In this document: positions 21,501-33,641 of the stretch, one piece after another | Layout: every line of letters starts with the position of its first letter | Position numbering within the stretch: the first letter of the stretch is position 1 | Assembly (NCBI RefSeq): GCF_964340395.1 | Contig: NC_135553.1 | Span: 23,039,449 to 23,074,448, forward strand | DNA length: 35,000 nt | Direction of reading: 5' to 3' | From: Glandiceps talaboti | Lineage: Eukaryota > Hemichordata > Enteropneusta > Spengelidae | Notes under the pieces: model-generated | Told to the model about the DNA's origin: nothing | The model's database searches: none | Seen by the model: only the letters and a program-made list of their open reading frames with translations | Translations under genes and position numbers: made by a program

Positions 21501-23812
21501 TGTATTTTTATTATTAATCTTCGGTTTACAAGCTGCAGCACTATTTTAACTACTTGTCAAGGCGACATATTCACTTTTCATTTCCTTTGTAGATGTCATC
21601 TACCTTCCTGGAGAAAATCGCGATCGAATTGAATGATACTTCAATATTTACAGACAGGAAAAAACAGATCGGCAAAGAGCGACGTAGATCTGTCTTGCTC
21701 CAAGGTTATGGCTCATGATACTTACGTTATAATTGTGATAATAAGTCCGAGAATCAATATCTAAAGCAATAGACGAAAAAACCAACAGGACACAACCACT
21801 TACGGATGCTGATATGATTGACAAAACCATAGTTGCTACAATCTTTCAAAAAAATAGAAATCAATGTGATTATTTTCCAATTACCCATATCTTGGTTTCT
21901 GTATCATAGTTCACAATATGACAGTATGTATATGTAGTTTAAAAGTGTGTAATACCATGAAACATAATTTTTTTTTAATTTGTCCACTATCCTTTAGCAA
22001 ATCACAGAATATGTTCCGCTTAATTTGATAAGCTTCATAACATACTTTCCCGAATCAAAACATCACCAGATGACATTATTAACAGGTTAAACGCCAATGT
22101 TGGAGGATTTAATTTTGTCATTCACGAGTATTCCCCTAGCAACTAAAGCTTGATGTACGGGGCCTTACGGCAGAACTATTTTGTGCGAATGGTGCCTTGA
22201 GTGATTATCCACTCCCTTGTCAGATTTGATCTTTAAAAAGTGTAAGAAAGTTAACCAAGAGACTTTGTTATCTTGCTTGACGCTCGACAATGTGTTTTAT
22301 GAGCCAGTGCAGTATGTCTGGTGATATAACCGTGTCTCTGGGCGACGAGAAAGTGAACAACAATCATTAGTATGTTCAACTTACGGTACTCCGTGTCTTC
22401 CTTTTTGCCGACTCTATCTCAATCATTCCAGTGATAATGAACTGAGAATTGAAATCCAAACATGATAAGATATTATGGATAAACATATTTATAAATTTTT
22501 GACATTTTAAATTCACAATGAATTTAAATACTTTGATAACCGATGGATACTATATATGGCAGGTGTTCTACTTTATTTGTATTACTTTAAATATTATAGT
22601 TAACCGCGAGAGAGAGAGAGAGAGAGAGAGAAAAGAGAAATAAATAAAGAAAGTTATTTAAATCTACAATTGATCATTTATTCGAATATGTTCTGATAGT
22701 TAAATAAGTTACTTGCAATATCTTACACTGTGAATAGTATTGAATCACCTGTGGATTAACGTATGAAGCTGTACACATGATATAGTGCAATAAATAAAAT
22801 AAAATTGATTTTGAGGTCCACACCCAAAATTCAGCGCCCTCAACAGCGATCACGATTTCAATCCATTACTGCACTATTTACGGATAAGATCGTCCGCTGA
22901 TTAACATGTACAATTATATCTCAATATTGTTATTTTAACAATTATCAGTGAATACATTAATTGTGACTGTCTGATCGAAATATGATACCACAGTTACAAA
23001 CTAGTACAGTGTTAACATGGTGGCAGATTCGAAACCAAGCGTCGGCTCAAGATTTAATTATAAAGTTGCCACTACACTACCTACAGATAATATTGACTGC
23101 TAATTAACATATATATGCAATGTGTTTTTATAAATATTTGACCACTTTTCAGTGAATATGTCTTTGGTTACTTGATAGACAAAATGTCATTTTAAAATCC
23201 GAATACAATTTATTGGTAAATTGAATGATACAAACATGTACAAATATTCACTATGCAGATAATCATAAAGCTGTGAGCATGCAATTCCATCTATTCTTTT
23301 GCCCATTCCAAGATATTGACTTTCAGTTATTTCCTAAGTAAAATAGGATAGTATGAATTACATGGTATATAAGCCAAACTCCTAATCGCTATAGGTGAAA
23401 CTGTATAACCTTGAACATTGCTTGCTTTTTACTCTCCTAGTACTAAGTTAACTTGAATACTAAATATTAATCTATCACGTGTGTTGGGTTCGATGAAGCC
23501 ACTCAACGTTATTTCTATTATGTAAACTCGTAGTAGTAGTTTTAAAACTGTATATATCAACCATGTTTTAAAACCGTGCAAGCAGTTAAAAAAATGACTT
23601 ACAAAAGTACCACACCATATTCCAGTTCCAATAAAAGCCCCAGCACAACCAGCAATAATCGCTGCAATGCCAAGTATAAACGCGGATATCCCTAGAACAA
23701 TTTGACTTATTCCAAGTCCAGTAGCGGTTTGGGCCGCATACTCTCGTCTTCCAGCAAGATGTGACGTAGATGGCGCCATCGCTTGTTGAACGATAACAGG
23801 TTGTTGTGACAT
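18534..23812 (-). CDS. Gene C: CD20/MS4A-like four-pass membrane protein (6 coding exons)
   Basis: Coding exons are 23603-23812, 22385-22441, 21726-21842, 21100-21228, 19019-19139 and 18534-18787, totalling 888 bp and 295 residues. Exon 3 has an AAG acceptor where the other copies use CAG. The exon structure matches A and B, but exon 3 is 3 bp longer because the second extracellular loop has an extra residue (DIDSRTYYHNYN). The conserved Cys after TM2 (KTTCT in A and B, KTQCT in D) is Ser here (KTRST). TM4 ends VVCCRGLCCGKSES. The tail is shorter than in A and B, lacks long Gln or Pro runs, and ends SPPPNYDSLQSGKQ. PPPNYDSL matches the PPPxYxxL form of the PY motif known from ENaC subunits, and it also contains a YxxL sorting motif. 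The closest relative is D. Tail topology (cytoplasmic) is inferred from the MS4A family. Confidence 0.85.
19578..19826 (+). pseudogene. LINE ORF2 C-terminal fragment, antisense in gene C intron 4
   Basis: A plus-strand frame reads KDLFSIAQTDSIESFYAEQQ, then HKWVAHTTRRPNS, then TKNVKRGRRILSIFERAH, then QQYLRDCFNGQWT-stop. The EQQ-x-KW-[VL]-x-H-x-x-RRPN and KRGRR-x patterns are those of the C-terminal end of non-LTR retrotransposon polyproteins. It is 5'-truncated with an in-frame stop just upstream. It is absent from the matching intron of D, so it inserted after the C/D split. Confidence 0.65.
20450..20885. other. Highly conserved intron block, copy C
   Basis: It aligns with 29745-30160 in D at visibly higher identity than neighbouring intron. 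On the minus strand a frame reads SLELYQSKKLLKENMKLSTE, then SRELGLVRDEDSGADVQG, flanked by a possible donor (GCAAG|GTGCAC). Spliced at the TTGTAAG acceptor in phase 0 it would hit a stop quickly. The frame further upstream is broken in D by a 1-bp shift. It may be a poison exon, a pseudogene piece of another membrane protein, or a regulatory element. Confidence 0.35.
21843..23602 (-). other. Gene C introns 1 and 2
   Basis: Apart from exon 2 these are non-coding. They include a (GA)n run at 22607-22632 and a block at 22745-23110 that aligns well with D (AGCGCCCTCAAC, GTTGCCACTACACTACCTAC). No exon or transposon is supported. Confidence 0.45.
22607..22632. repeat. (GA)n microsatellite in gene C intron 1
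   Basis: About 13 GA units, not matched in gene D. Confidence 0.9.
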
Positions 23813-23827
23813 TGTTGCTGAATAACA

Positions 23828-25476
23828 CTGTCAAGGGCAATGATGTGAAAATATGTTATCAACATTCTCTCCTCTGACCTTAACTAATATAACCCAAATT
23901 TGTCATCTCGATTTGGATCAGAAAATTGACAATGACCGTATACAGTTACCATTATGTTCACATGATAGCGGCAATAATACATGACAACACGTGTGGTGTC
24001 TGATTAGGAGAACGTTTTAAAAAATCGAGTGGGGGTGGGGTGGGGTGGTGATTAATATCCACGCGAAACCATGAAAAGGGTAGTAACGATTATTCATATG
24101 CCAAATTGCCCAAAAATGAATACTCCAGCAATAATATCACCGGCTGTCTTCAACAATGTTGATGGGACATGTTCCGGAAATTGTGCATATTTCTCGTCAT
24201 TTTTTGTTTTGAAATACTATTTCTATTTATTTACTATTTAGTGAAACGTGGAACTTATCAGACTGTCAGACTTACATCATAGACTGATACAATACCACGT
24301 TTACAATTCTATGAAATGTTTTCTCATCATGCGTCTTTTTATTCATAGTACTTGGCCTCATCCCCAGCTCAATTTGTAACAAAAAAAACCTGCGCACCTG
24401 TTATTTTGATTCACATACTTTTACCTTCTATATTAAACGTTTTTCGTGTTCCTTTTATTTCACACATCTTTGCACATTTTTGTTTTTTTTTTGTTTTTCG
24501 TGTTCATTGTGAGAATTATTAAATGTAGGTCACTGCTGTGTGAAGCTGTCTTATACTATCATTCTGCCCGCTGTCATTCCAATCTCTGTCGTGTACGTAG
24601 AAACCTCCCCAGGAGCTGTACCTTGTATTCCAATGTAGTTCAGGGCATCTATCCTTAATAAGCTAACATAATACCAGTTTATGAAAGTATTTACTGTGTA
24701 CCTAATTATGAGAAAAGCGCCTGTTTCAGCACCTGTAATTTTAAACGTTTAAGAATAGCCCTATAGATCTCGATTGTCGATCGTAGATATATCACAATTT
24801 CAAGCACAATGATTGAAATGTATAGAAGTATAATGAATCAATTGTATGTATGTATGTACATGTATGTATGTATGTATGTATGTATGTATGTATGTATTTA
24901 CGTATGTATGTATGTATGTATGCATGCATGCATGCACGTCTGTCTGTCTGTCTGTCTGTCTGTCTGCCTGGCTGTCTGTTTGTCTGCCTGTTTGTTTGTT
25001 TGTCTGTCTGCCTGCATGTCTGTCTGTCTATCTGTCTGTCTGACTGGCTGGCCGACTTGCTTGTTTGTTAAAAGCATGGATCTCTGAGTCTCAGTTGATA
25101 GGCCCATGGGGGCTCACTTAGTACGTTACTGGTGTAGTAAGAAAAATATTCTAGCAGATAGCTTTGTGATTTTCCACTGGAGTATTGATCCACTAATTTA
25201 ACATTGACTACCAAGGTGATGAATCCATTTACACCATATCTATCAACTCAAATATTCTGACAATAAATGGTTGTCGCGTTACTCATTATTTACATTGCTG
25301 TCATCATACTTGATACAAAACGGTTTGACCTTGTCGAATTTGGTAAAATCAACCCCTTTTTGTGGTCCAACACAACGAGACGTACTGTTATGATATTTGT
25401 TGTACAAAGTGTAATTTGTGCCATAAAATGGTGTTATTTGTAGAATTTGAACGATTGAAACGTGCTACTGACTTAC
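23828..25476 (-). other. Gene C intron in the 5' UTR
   Basis: Non-coding. It aligns along much of its length with 33642-35000 in D (e.g. GTACCTAATTATG, AGAATAGCCCTATAGATCTC) and contains the compound microsatellite 24844-25070 and the four-unit conserved block at 25178-25312. Confidence 0.5.
24844..25070. repeat. (TATG)n(CATG)n(TGTC)n compound microsatellite
   Basis: A tetranucleotide array that shifts from TATG to CATG to TGTC with variants. It sits at the same intron position as short TGTC runs in A (6950-6990), B (near 15575) and D (34540-34620). Confidence 0.95.
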
Positions 25477-25560
25477 CTTAAATGAACTGTATTGGGCGGC
25501 ACCAATGTGTGTGTTAAAATAAATATGAATTCACCTTTGGAACGTTTAATGACGTCAGGA
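25477..25560 (-). promoter_or_regulatory. Gene C non-coding first exon and promoter block
   Basis: The donor TTTAAG|GTAAGT is at 25477/25476, pairing with the CAG acceptor that starts the ATG exon at 23827. The block retains a perfect TGACGTCA CRE and the TTCCAAAGGTGAATTCAT string seen in A and B, although the rest of the exon has diverged. The upstream ATG of A and B is ATA here, so this copy lacks the upstream ORF. Confidence 0.55.
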
Positions 25561-26591
25561 ACATCTATGCCATGTGTGAGTCACGTGTAAATCATATCGG
25601 CTGAATAAAGAGATAAAGGCTCGTATCCTCACTCGAAATTGTTATTTTCACCAATACTTCTAAGTCCTTCCTTCATTCACCATATAATCATAATTTGAAA
25701 CTATTAATGATTACCTTAACGACCTCAAAACTAAACTTTTCTATAAGGTTCGATACAGAAGAAGTTATTCTACTTTTTTCACGCCTTTAACTTTTATTTT
25801 GCTTTCGCTAATGGCTATTCCAGGGTGTTCCCGTCAGCCAAGGTTTCTTGACAAGTATAAAGTAAACTATATAGATTACAAGAAACCATGTTAAAAAGAA
25901 CTATTTATACAGGTGCTTCACTTTCGATTATTGGTCACTCAAGAGGAAAATTGAAGTGTTACTAGATGATACCTCCAATGTGTGTATTTTTTACCATTGG
26001 TAATAAATTGTTGATTTTTAAATTGTTGTAAATAAAGCTATATCGATCTCCATGTCAATTAAAGTACAAAATGTGACGACTGTCCTCCTATATATTAGGC
26101 ATATGAATTTTGAAATACGCATATCTCTTCATATCCCGCCAACAAATCGTATAGCAACAATAAAAACAGAGATAACCTTTCCAACGCAGTAACTTACCAA
26201 CTCAAAATTAATAGAACATGATTTTCACAAAATTCATAAACATATTTCAAGTCATTGTAAGCATAAGAATTACATGACATGAGCCCTCAGCGATCTCTCC
26301 ATGAACTGATAGTTCTCATACAGCTTCATACACATGATTCAAATTGTCAGATATATTTATCAAAAGTCTGTAGACATACACAGTCTTTGTGGATACAAAG
26401 GTGTGGTGACTATGATGGGTAGGGCCTATCTTTATGGTAGAAATATAATTGCACATAACCCGGCGTACGCCAACTTATAGTCTTACTACACGGAATGGTT
26501 GGGTAAAGATATTTGTCTCCTTATCAAACAATCTTATAGGTGGCAAAATGTCAAAATTCAAGCCCATACATGAGTGAAACTATGATAAACA

Positions 26592-26635
26592 TCAGACCAC
26601 TATACATATATACATGTATTTCTATAGTGGTCTGA
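26592..26635. repeat. Perfect 13-bp inverted repeat with 18-nt spacer
   Basis: TCAGACCACTATA and TATAGTGGTCTGA flank an 18-bp AT-rich spacer. It could be a tiny MITE or a transcription terminator-like hairpin; nothing else is known. Confidence 0.6.
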
Positions 26636-27344
26636 GGTACCAGTTCTGTGGTAGCTACGTACACATTAGATGCCGTTCACTGACTGTGAAGACGCTCCGT
26701 GGCGCATAACGACAATTCGAAATCGCAAATCCACCAATTAAAACTTGGTAAAGCAATAATAACACTTTAATAACAAGGAGTGATAATCCACAGCAACATA
26801 TCCCAAAGGTTTTTTCCTCGTGTAGTTTTTTCTAGTCCGTGATATTGAGTCACCAATACAGGAATGCCAAAATGTACGGCAGGGGATGAGGAGTAAACGG
26901 GGTGGAGAGGGGCCGAAACAATTGAATTAAACTTTAGTAACGACTCTTTATATTGCACATTTGCAAAATTTCTAGCGACTTCACTTCAATGACACATATG
27001 CCGTTTTTGCTGTTTATGTGTAAATACGTCTTACGCCAGTTAAACAGCACCTCATTTTGATCACTTTTTGATGTCAAACATTTATGGATAACCTATCGAT
27101 AGATTTCTCTGTATATAAAATGATATAGTGAGTTCCTAGACGTTTAGTGAATAAATACTCAAATCACATTTCAATATATACTTTTCAATTTATAATCATT
27201 TCTATTGGTCCGAAGGTACATCAAGGGTAGTATTAAAATAGCCATAATAATGTTATTGAACTCATAATCAGTGCAAAGCTGTATATACGTCATAGGAAAT
27301 GTATTATCTAAACTAATACACAACAATTTCATGATGTGATATTG

Positions 27345-27461
<117 letters not shown>

Positions 27462-27927
27462 CAAGGTGGAGCCAAGGTCTACAAAGTTTCTGACAGGCCG
27501 CAATTGCCAAATTATTACATACAGAATGTAAATCAAATATTTTTGCTCATAATAATATATATAACATAATGTAAATAACATAATACTTTTGCTCCTAATC
27601 ACATAAAGAGTGAAGTAAAATAATAGTGTTTGATCATAATAACATACAGAATGTAAATAAAATAATAGCGTTTTGTGTATGGCATTATATGTCACACAGG
27701 TAAATAATATTACGTGTTTGATCCTTTAAATATCTCATAAATATTAAGTTTAGAATTTAAAGCCAAAATTGAATTTTCCTTGATAATTGTGGGTGTATCA
27801 ATAATTTTAACTTTGCATTGTTGTGGGATTAGGTAAAGTTTGGGAACGAACAGTAGCTCGTCCGTCGATTTCGGTTGTTTTCCTTCACAAACTAAATTTG
27901 TTCAGGGCTGACGATGTTCGTAGGTTT

Positions 27928-28053
27928 GTCCAACCTAATTTTGCAGCATTTATTGTTTTTCTCTTTGAAGCGAATCATAATTTGGTGGCGGACCAACCTA
28001 ATTTTGCAGAATTTATTGTTTGCCACTTTGAAGCGAATCATAATTTGGTGGCG
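27928..28053. repeat. 63-bp tandem duplication across the stop codon of gene D
   Basis: Two copies with a 63-bp period (the word CCAACCTAATTTTGCAG begins at 27930 and 27993, and AAGCGAATCATAATTTGG at 27968 and 28031). The period is 21 codons, so the duplicated PPPNYDSLQ codons stay in frame behind two stops. C has a single copy. Confidence 0.9.
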
Positions 28054-28316
28054 GACTGGTTCCACTTCTGACATTGACAGGCGCCCCTTGTGAGACTGAT
28101 GGTGGCTGCTGACCCGGTTGTAGATACATCTGTGGTGCCAGTGAGGGATAGTTCAGTGAGGGTTGGTTTGTTACTGCTACCTGAGGGTAGAACCCAGTTG
28201 ATGTTTGCTGGGGTGAGGGTATTTGCACATTCTGAAGTGTCGGTTGTTGTGAACCAAAGCCCGAGCCTGTTAAAATTGAAACATTTATGATTAATATCAA
28301 GCCCGTTGACTATTTT

Positions 28317-28413
<97 letters not shown>

Positions 28414-31400
28414 CTAGGACTGACCGAGTCTTTAATTCCGTAATATGCGCTTATTAATTCTAAGTGAATTTGACAAACTTAGATAAGATATTATCTTCCA
28501 ATAAAATGATTAAAACATTTGTATAAACCATAAATATATCAATTTGAAACAAACACATGTCAATACGCCAAATCAAACCATGTTTGAGCTATGATATCAT
28601 TTGACTGCTACCATGCATGTTACTGGTAATAAGACTTACCTGGAACTAAAGTCACAACTTGCATTCCTGGTTGATACATATAAAGATTTGGTTCTGTCTG
28701 TCCTGTTGCCATGGGATTCTGGTTGGATCCGTCATTTAGTTGGTTTGGTACGTAATGCATCTATCAAAATCATAACAGACAGGTAGACAGATAAGTAATA
28801 CAAACATTGTCGGTGATTATATCAGAAATCACATAGTTTATTGATTTGCACTAACAAGCTTAAGGACACTGGTCTTTTGATAGTACATGATAAAACAAAG
28901 TGAGAAAATGTATTGATTTATGTGTCCCCTTCTTTTCAAGTCATACACTTTTCAAAACCCATCATTACATTTTCATTCTGAATGTACTAGTATTAATTAA
29001 AGCATACAATGCAAATAACAAACCAAACATGTAATTATAGTATTGTTGGGAAGTCTACATGGATAAAATGAACGCCAAACTAATGCTAAGCATGAATTTC
29101 TAGCGGCTACACTTCTGCAGACATCATGCCTCCACTTTGGAAAGATAATATCTATGATGTAAAGTTAAATATCAAAATGTAGACCGACTATATATTACCG
29201 ACTTGTCTTAGACCTTGACTCGTTTCTAAGTTCATCAAACAACAAATACCATCAATTGTATATTACACATATTGTGTCTAATCTTGCTAACTAGATAGCA
29301 ATATTTATATAGGCTTACTATAAATGTCGCCTGGTATGATTCATACTACAATTCAGTTACAATATAAATCAGAGAAGAGGTGTTGGCTTGGTATTCTCTC
29401 ATAAGACATGGTGTTTTAAAATAAAGATAGACACATTTAAACTCTAGACTAGTAATAAACGAGACACACACCAGTATCCTTTACCCAATCGCACTGGAAA
29501 GTGATAAAGCATTGGTATTCTTGAACAGTGCAGTAGAACAGGCTTCTACTGAAAACATTACATATGGACTTGATGATTTCAATGGCTTCAAATGTTTACT
29601 TTCCAACTGATAATCAACATGTTAACGTGACTACTTCTACATTCCTACTGTTCTCAGCACCTACATAATTGTTTCTCTTGCATTTGACATTGACTGAGTA
29701 AGTAAAACACCTAGGCAAGTACATCATTTGTACTGTAAACTGACTTTAGTACATGTAAGTTGTCATTATCGGCGGTGTGGGACAATGCTCTGATCTTTGA
29801 CGACCCAGCAGCTAGCTCATGCGACTATATAGAGGTCGATATCATATCTCGATATTGTAAAGACGTCACTTGAACATTTGGGGATTATCTTAGTAGACAC
29901 CACACTGGTTTATATTCAACGCAGATGTAAACATGCAAAGGACAGGTGTGAGCTGTGTACCTTGCACATCTGCTCCACTATCCTCGTCCCGAGCGAAACC
30001 CAACTCTCTGCTCTCTGTGCTTAGCTTCATGTTTTCTTTCAGGAGTTTTTTACTCCGATAAAGCTCCAAACTTACAATATGAATGGGAATGGTTAAAATA
30101 ATCCTAGTAAACCATATAAGGGTTGAGAAGAGAGGGAGTTACTATGTTCTTTGACCATCGCAAACAACATTGATAAATGCCTGATTCATATGACTTCTAG
30201 TTATTTGAGAATTGTATACTATTTCCTTATTAAACCAGCTTACGGGCATTGAATGGCCTCCATGATTATCATGACCCTGAATGCAGTTTAAATTTATATA
30301 TCTCCCAATAACAATAGAGCATAATATGGCCAAAATATGGAATACAATGAATATTACAAATATATATATCGGTTCTACAATCACACTGTTTGCAAATACT
30401 TACAATTGGATCTACGCTTTCAGATTTGCCGCAACAAAGACCGCTACAGCAGACAATAGAGGCTAGGATGGCAACAACACCTTCAATGACTGAGACAGTT
30501 ATAAGGAGGGAATCAATAATTACCTTCCCAACCTGTATTGATGAAATTGAGAAATGATTAATCGTCAGATGTTATCATACCTGTCCATAATTTTTCATCT
30601 ACGTTGAGAACTTTGAGAAGTAATGCTAAACCTGTGCAGTTTCCATTTCGTTGGAATACTTATAACCTTACTGTATCCATTGAAACGAATAGACAGTCAT
30701 GAATCTATTAGTTCCGTTTTAGCGGTAGAAAGTCTTACCATCAATGTGTCTATTTTGAGTGTATTGATTGACATCTATACTTGCGGCTAGACACGCTATG
30801 TGTATGTATTATTAATATTCGGTCTACAAGCTACAGCACTACATTTAACTGCTTGTCAAGACGACAGTCATAATCACTTTTCATTTCTTTTGTAGATGTC
30901 ATCTACTGTCCTGGAGAAAGTCGTGATCGAAATGAATAATACCCCAGTGTTGGTACTTACAGAAAGATAAATGCACTACCATGGTGGCATAGAGCAACAA
31001 AGATCCGTCTTGTTTATGGTCGACACATAAACATTGATATTTAATCTGATACTTACGTCATAAACATCATAATAAGAAGGATTAGCATCAACTGATAAAG
31101 CAATGGCAGAAAAAATCAACAGGACACAACCACTTAGAGATGCTGCTATGATTGACAAAACCATAGTTGCTACGATCTGTTACAAATAGAAATCAATGTG
31201 ATTATTTTCCAATTACCCATATATTGGTTTCTGTAACATAGTTCACAATATGACATTATGTACATGTAGCTTAAAAGTATGCAATACCGTGAAATTTTCC
31301 ATCGTCCTGTAGCAAATCACAGAATATATTCCACTTGAGGTAATTCGATAAGCTTGGTAACATGTTTTCAAAAATCAAAACACCATCAGATGACAAGTTA

Positions 31401-33626
31401 TTAACAAAAAATCACCAATGTTAGAGGATTGAATTTTGTCATTCAAGAGTGTTCCTCTAGTGAGTAAAGCTTGTTGTTACTGCTACAGGACAATTACATT
31501 GCTGATAAACATTGATGTACGGGGCCTTAGGGCAGAACACTTTTGTGTGATTGGTGCCTTGAGTGATTATCCACTCCCTCGTCAGATTTGATCTTTAAAA
31601 AGTGTAAGAAAGTTAGCCAAGAGACTTTGCTATTTGGCTTGACGCTCGACAATGTCGTTTTATGAGCCAGTGCAGTATGTCGGTGATATAACACTGTTTG
31701 ATAAAACATTCTGCGGTGAGATGTACAGATCACAGAATATATTCCATTTGAGGTAATTCGATAAGCTTGGTAACATGTTTGAACATGAAAGAAATTGGTA
31801 GGACAGAACACTTTTGTGCGAAATGATGCCTTAATTGGTTACCCATACGCCCTACCTGGCTTGACAATGTCGTTTTATGAGCTAGTATGTCTGATGATAT
31901 AACCGTTTCTACCGTATACAGAAAGTAATGTTTTAGTATGTTCAACTTACGGTACACTGTGTCTTCCTTTTTGCCGACTCTATCTCAAACGATCCAGTGA
32001 TAATGAACTGAGAATTGAAATCCAAACATGATAAGATATTATGGATAGTTAAAAAACAAATTTATAAATTATTGACATTTTAAATTTTAAGAATTAGTTT
32101 TATAGTCTGTAGATATTATATGTGACTGGTGTTAAATATGTTATATTTCTTACAATACTTTTAATTAATTGTAGCTAACCACATACAGATATTATATCAA
32201 GAAAGCAAGAAACAGTGCAAGGTGAAAATATTTTGTTGGTCAAATAAGTTACTCGCTATACCTAGCCTTACACTGTAAATAGTCCTACGTCACCTGTGGA
32301 TGAACGTATTTTTGTAGCTGTACACATGATATGGTACAAGAAATCAAATCAAATTGATTTTTTGGTCCGCATCCAAAAATCAGCGCCCTCAACGGCGATC
32401 ACGATTTCAACATGTTACTCCACTATTAACGAATAAGAACGACCCCTGATTACCATGAACAATGTCTCATTATTGGTATTTTAACCATTATCGGTGAATA
32501 GATTGTGATGTCTTATCGAAAAATGATACAAGTTTCAAAATTTACATGTTTAACATGGTGACAGATTGAACATTCTAGATTTAAACTTGCCACTACACTA
32601 CCTACAGACAATATTGTCCTCTAATTAACATATATAATGTCTTCCTATAAATAATCGACCTTCTTTAAGTAAATATATCTTTGGTTACTTGGTGGAAAAA
32701 AATGTCCCAGTTGCAGCGAGTGTAGGTGCAACTTACTTGTAAATTGAATGATTCAAACATAGATATATTATTCACTATACAGATATTCAGAAAACAGTGA
32801 GCAATTCCATTTATTCATTACTTCATTCCAAAATATCGACTTTCAGTTATTTCCTTGTAAGGCCAAAACGATTGTTTCTGGTCAGCGCGCATCGGTCTTT
32901 TTTGTGTCATGGTTTGTCCAGCCCGTGCAGTCTGCAGATCCGTGGTCAAACACAACAATAACCCTCCCTAATTCAGTGAAGACAACTGCTAAAGCCAATA
33001 ATGAACAAGTATATGACATATGCCCCATATACACATACTTGCTCTAAAGTACTAAATAAAAAGAACAGTAACTGCCATAAATAGTAGTTGAGTTACATGT
33101 TTTTTTGAGAATTAAAAATATAAATCGCATCGTCGCACCATTTTAGACAAACTGTCCTGACCAGAAACAATTCTTCTTTGGCCTAAAATAGGATAGTATG
33201 AATTCCATGGTATATAAGCCAAACTCCTAATCGCAATAGGTGAAACTGTATAACCTTGAACATTGCTTGCTTTTTACTCTCCTAGTACTAAGTTAAATAC
33301 CAAGTATTAACCTATCACGTGTGTTGGATTCGATGAAGCCACTCGACGTTATTTCTATGTGAACTCGTAGCAGTTAAAATCGTTTCAAATCGTTCAAGTA
33401 GCTAAAAAGCACTTACAAATGTACCGCACCATATTCCAGTTCCAACAACACTCGCTGCACAACGGGCAATAATCGCAGCAATGCCAAGTACAATTGCGGC
33501 TACACCTAAAACAATTTGAGTTATTCCAAGTCCAGTAGCAGTTTGGGCCGCATACCCTCGTCTTCCACTGCTATGTGATGTAGATGGCGCCATCGCTTGT
33601 TGAACGATAACAGGCTGTTGTGACAT
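28013..33626 (-). CDS. Gene D: CD20/MS4A-like four-pass membrane protein (6 coding exons)
   Basis: Coding exons are 33417-33626, 31951-32007, 31057-31176, 30404-30532, 28640-28760 and 28013-28266, totalling 891 bp and 296 residues. It pairs with C in intron sequence and in the tail, including the same SPPPNYDSLQSGKQ terminus. Exon 3 is the longest of the four (120 bp), with the loop VDANPSYYDVYD. Arg replaces Gly at the end of TM1 (IIARCAASVVG), as in B but not in the sister copy C. TM4 ends IVCCSGLCCGKS. Just past the stop the last 63 bp are repeated in tandem and in frame, so a second PPPNYDSL-coding segment sits in the presumed 3' UTR. The TAA stop overlaps an AATAAA hexamer, as in C. The ATG exon begins at 33641 after a clear CAG acceptor, so an upstream non-coding exon is expected, but it would fall beyond position 35000. 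Confidence 0.85.
28319..28410. repeat. (GA)n microsatellite in gene D intron 5
   Basis: About 46 GA units, beginning about 50 bp upstream in transcript sense of the acceptor of the last coding exon. On the pre-mRNA it is (UC)n, a very long polypyrimidine tract. It is absent from C. Confidence 0.95.
29745..30165. other. Highly conserved intron block, copy D
   Basis: Counterpart of 20450-20885. It keeps the KKLLKENMKLSTESRELG frame (Leu-Val to Phe-Ala change just after) and GCAAG|GTACAC as a possible donor, again in intron 4 of the host gene. Confidence 0.35.
31318..31930. repeat. Internal 413-bp duplication in gene D intron 2
   Basis: CACAGAATATATTCCACTTG (31318) recurs at 31731, followed in both by GAGGTAATTCGATAAGCTTG and by the ACAGAACACTTTTGTG and AATGTCGTTTTATGAG words. 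The second copy is shortened by deletions. C has a single version (22000-22330). Confidence 0.8.
32860..33184. mobile_element. 325-bp inverted-repeat element in gene D intron 1
   Basis: Termini AGGCCAAAACGATTGTTTCT... and ...AGAAACAATTCTTCTTTGGC(CT) are inverted copies of about 25 bp sharing GATTGTTTCTGGTCA-like sequence. Gene C shows the uninterrupted intron (TTATTTCCTAAGTAAAATAG near 23327), so this is an insertion after the C/D split. There is no transposase and no clear target duplication. Confidence 0.7.
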
Positions 33627-33641
33627 TTTTACCGTAAAACC

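Noticed and set aside
24809-25107. Cys-Leu-Ser-Val and Met-Tyr-Val-Cys repeat frames
   Set aside because: Microsatellite translation in the 5' UTR intron of gene C.
30142-30384. 80-codon hydrophobic minus-strand frame in gene D intron 4
   Set aside because: The aligned region in gene C does not keep the frame; its hydrophobicity follows from AT-rich sequence.
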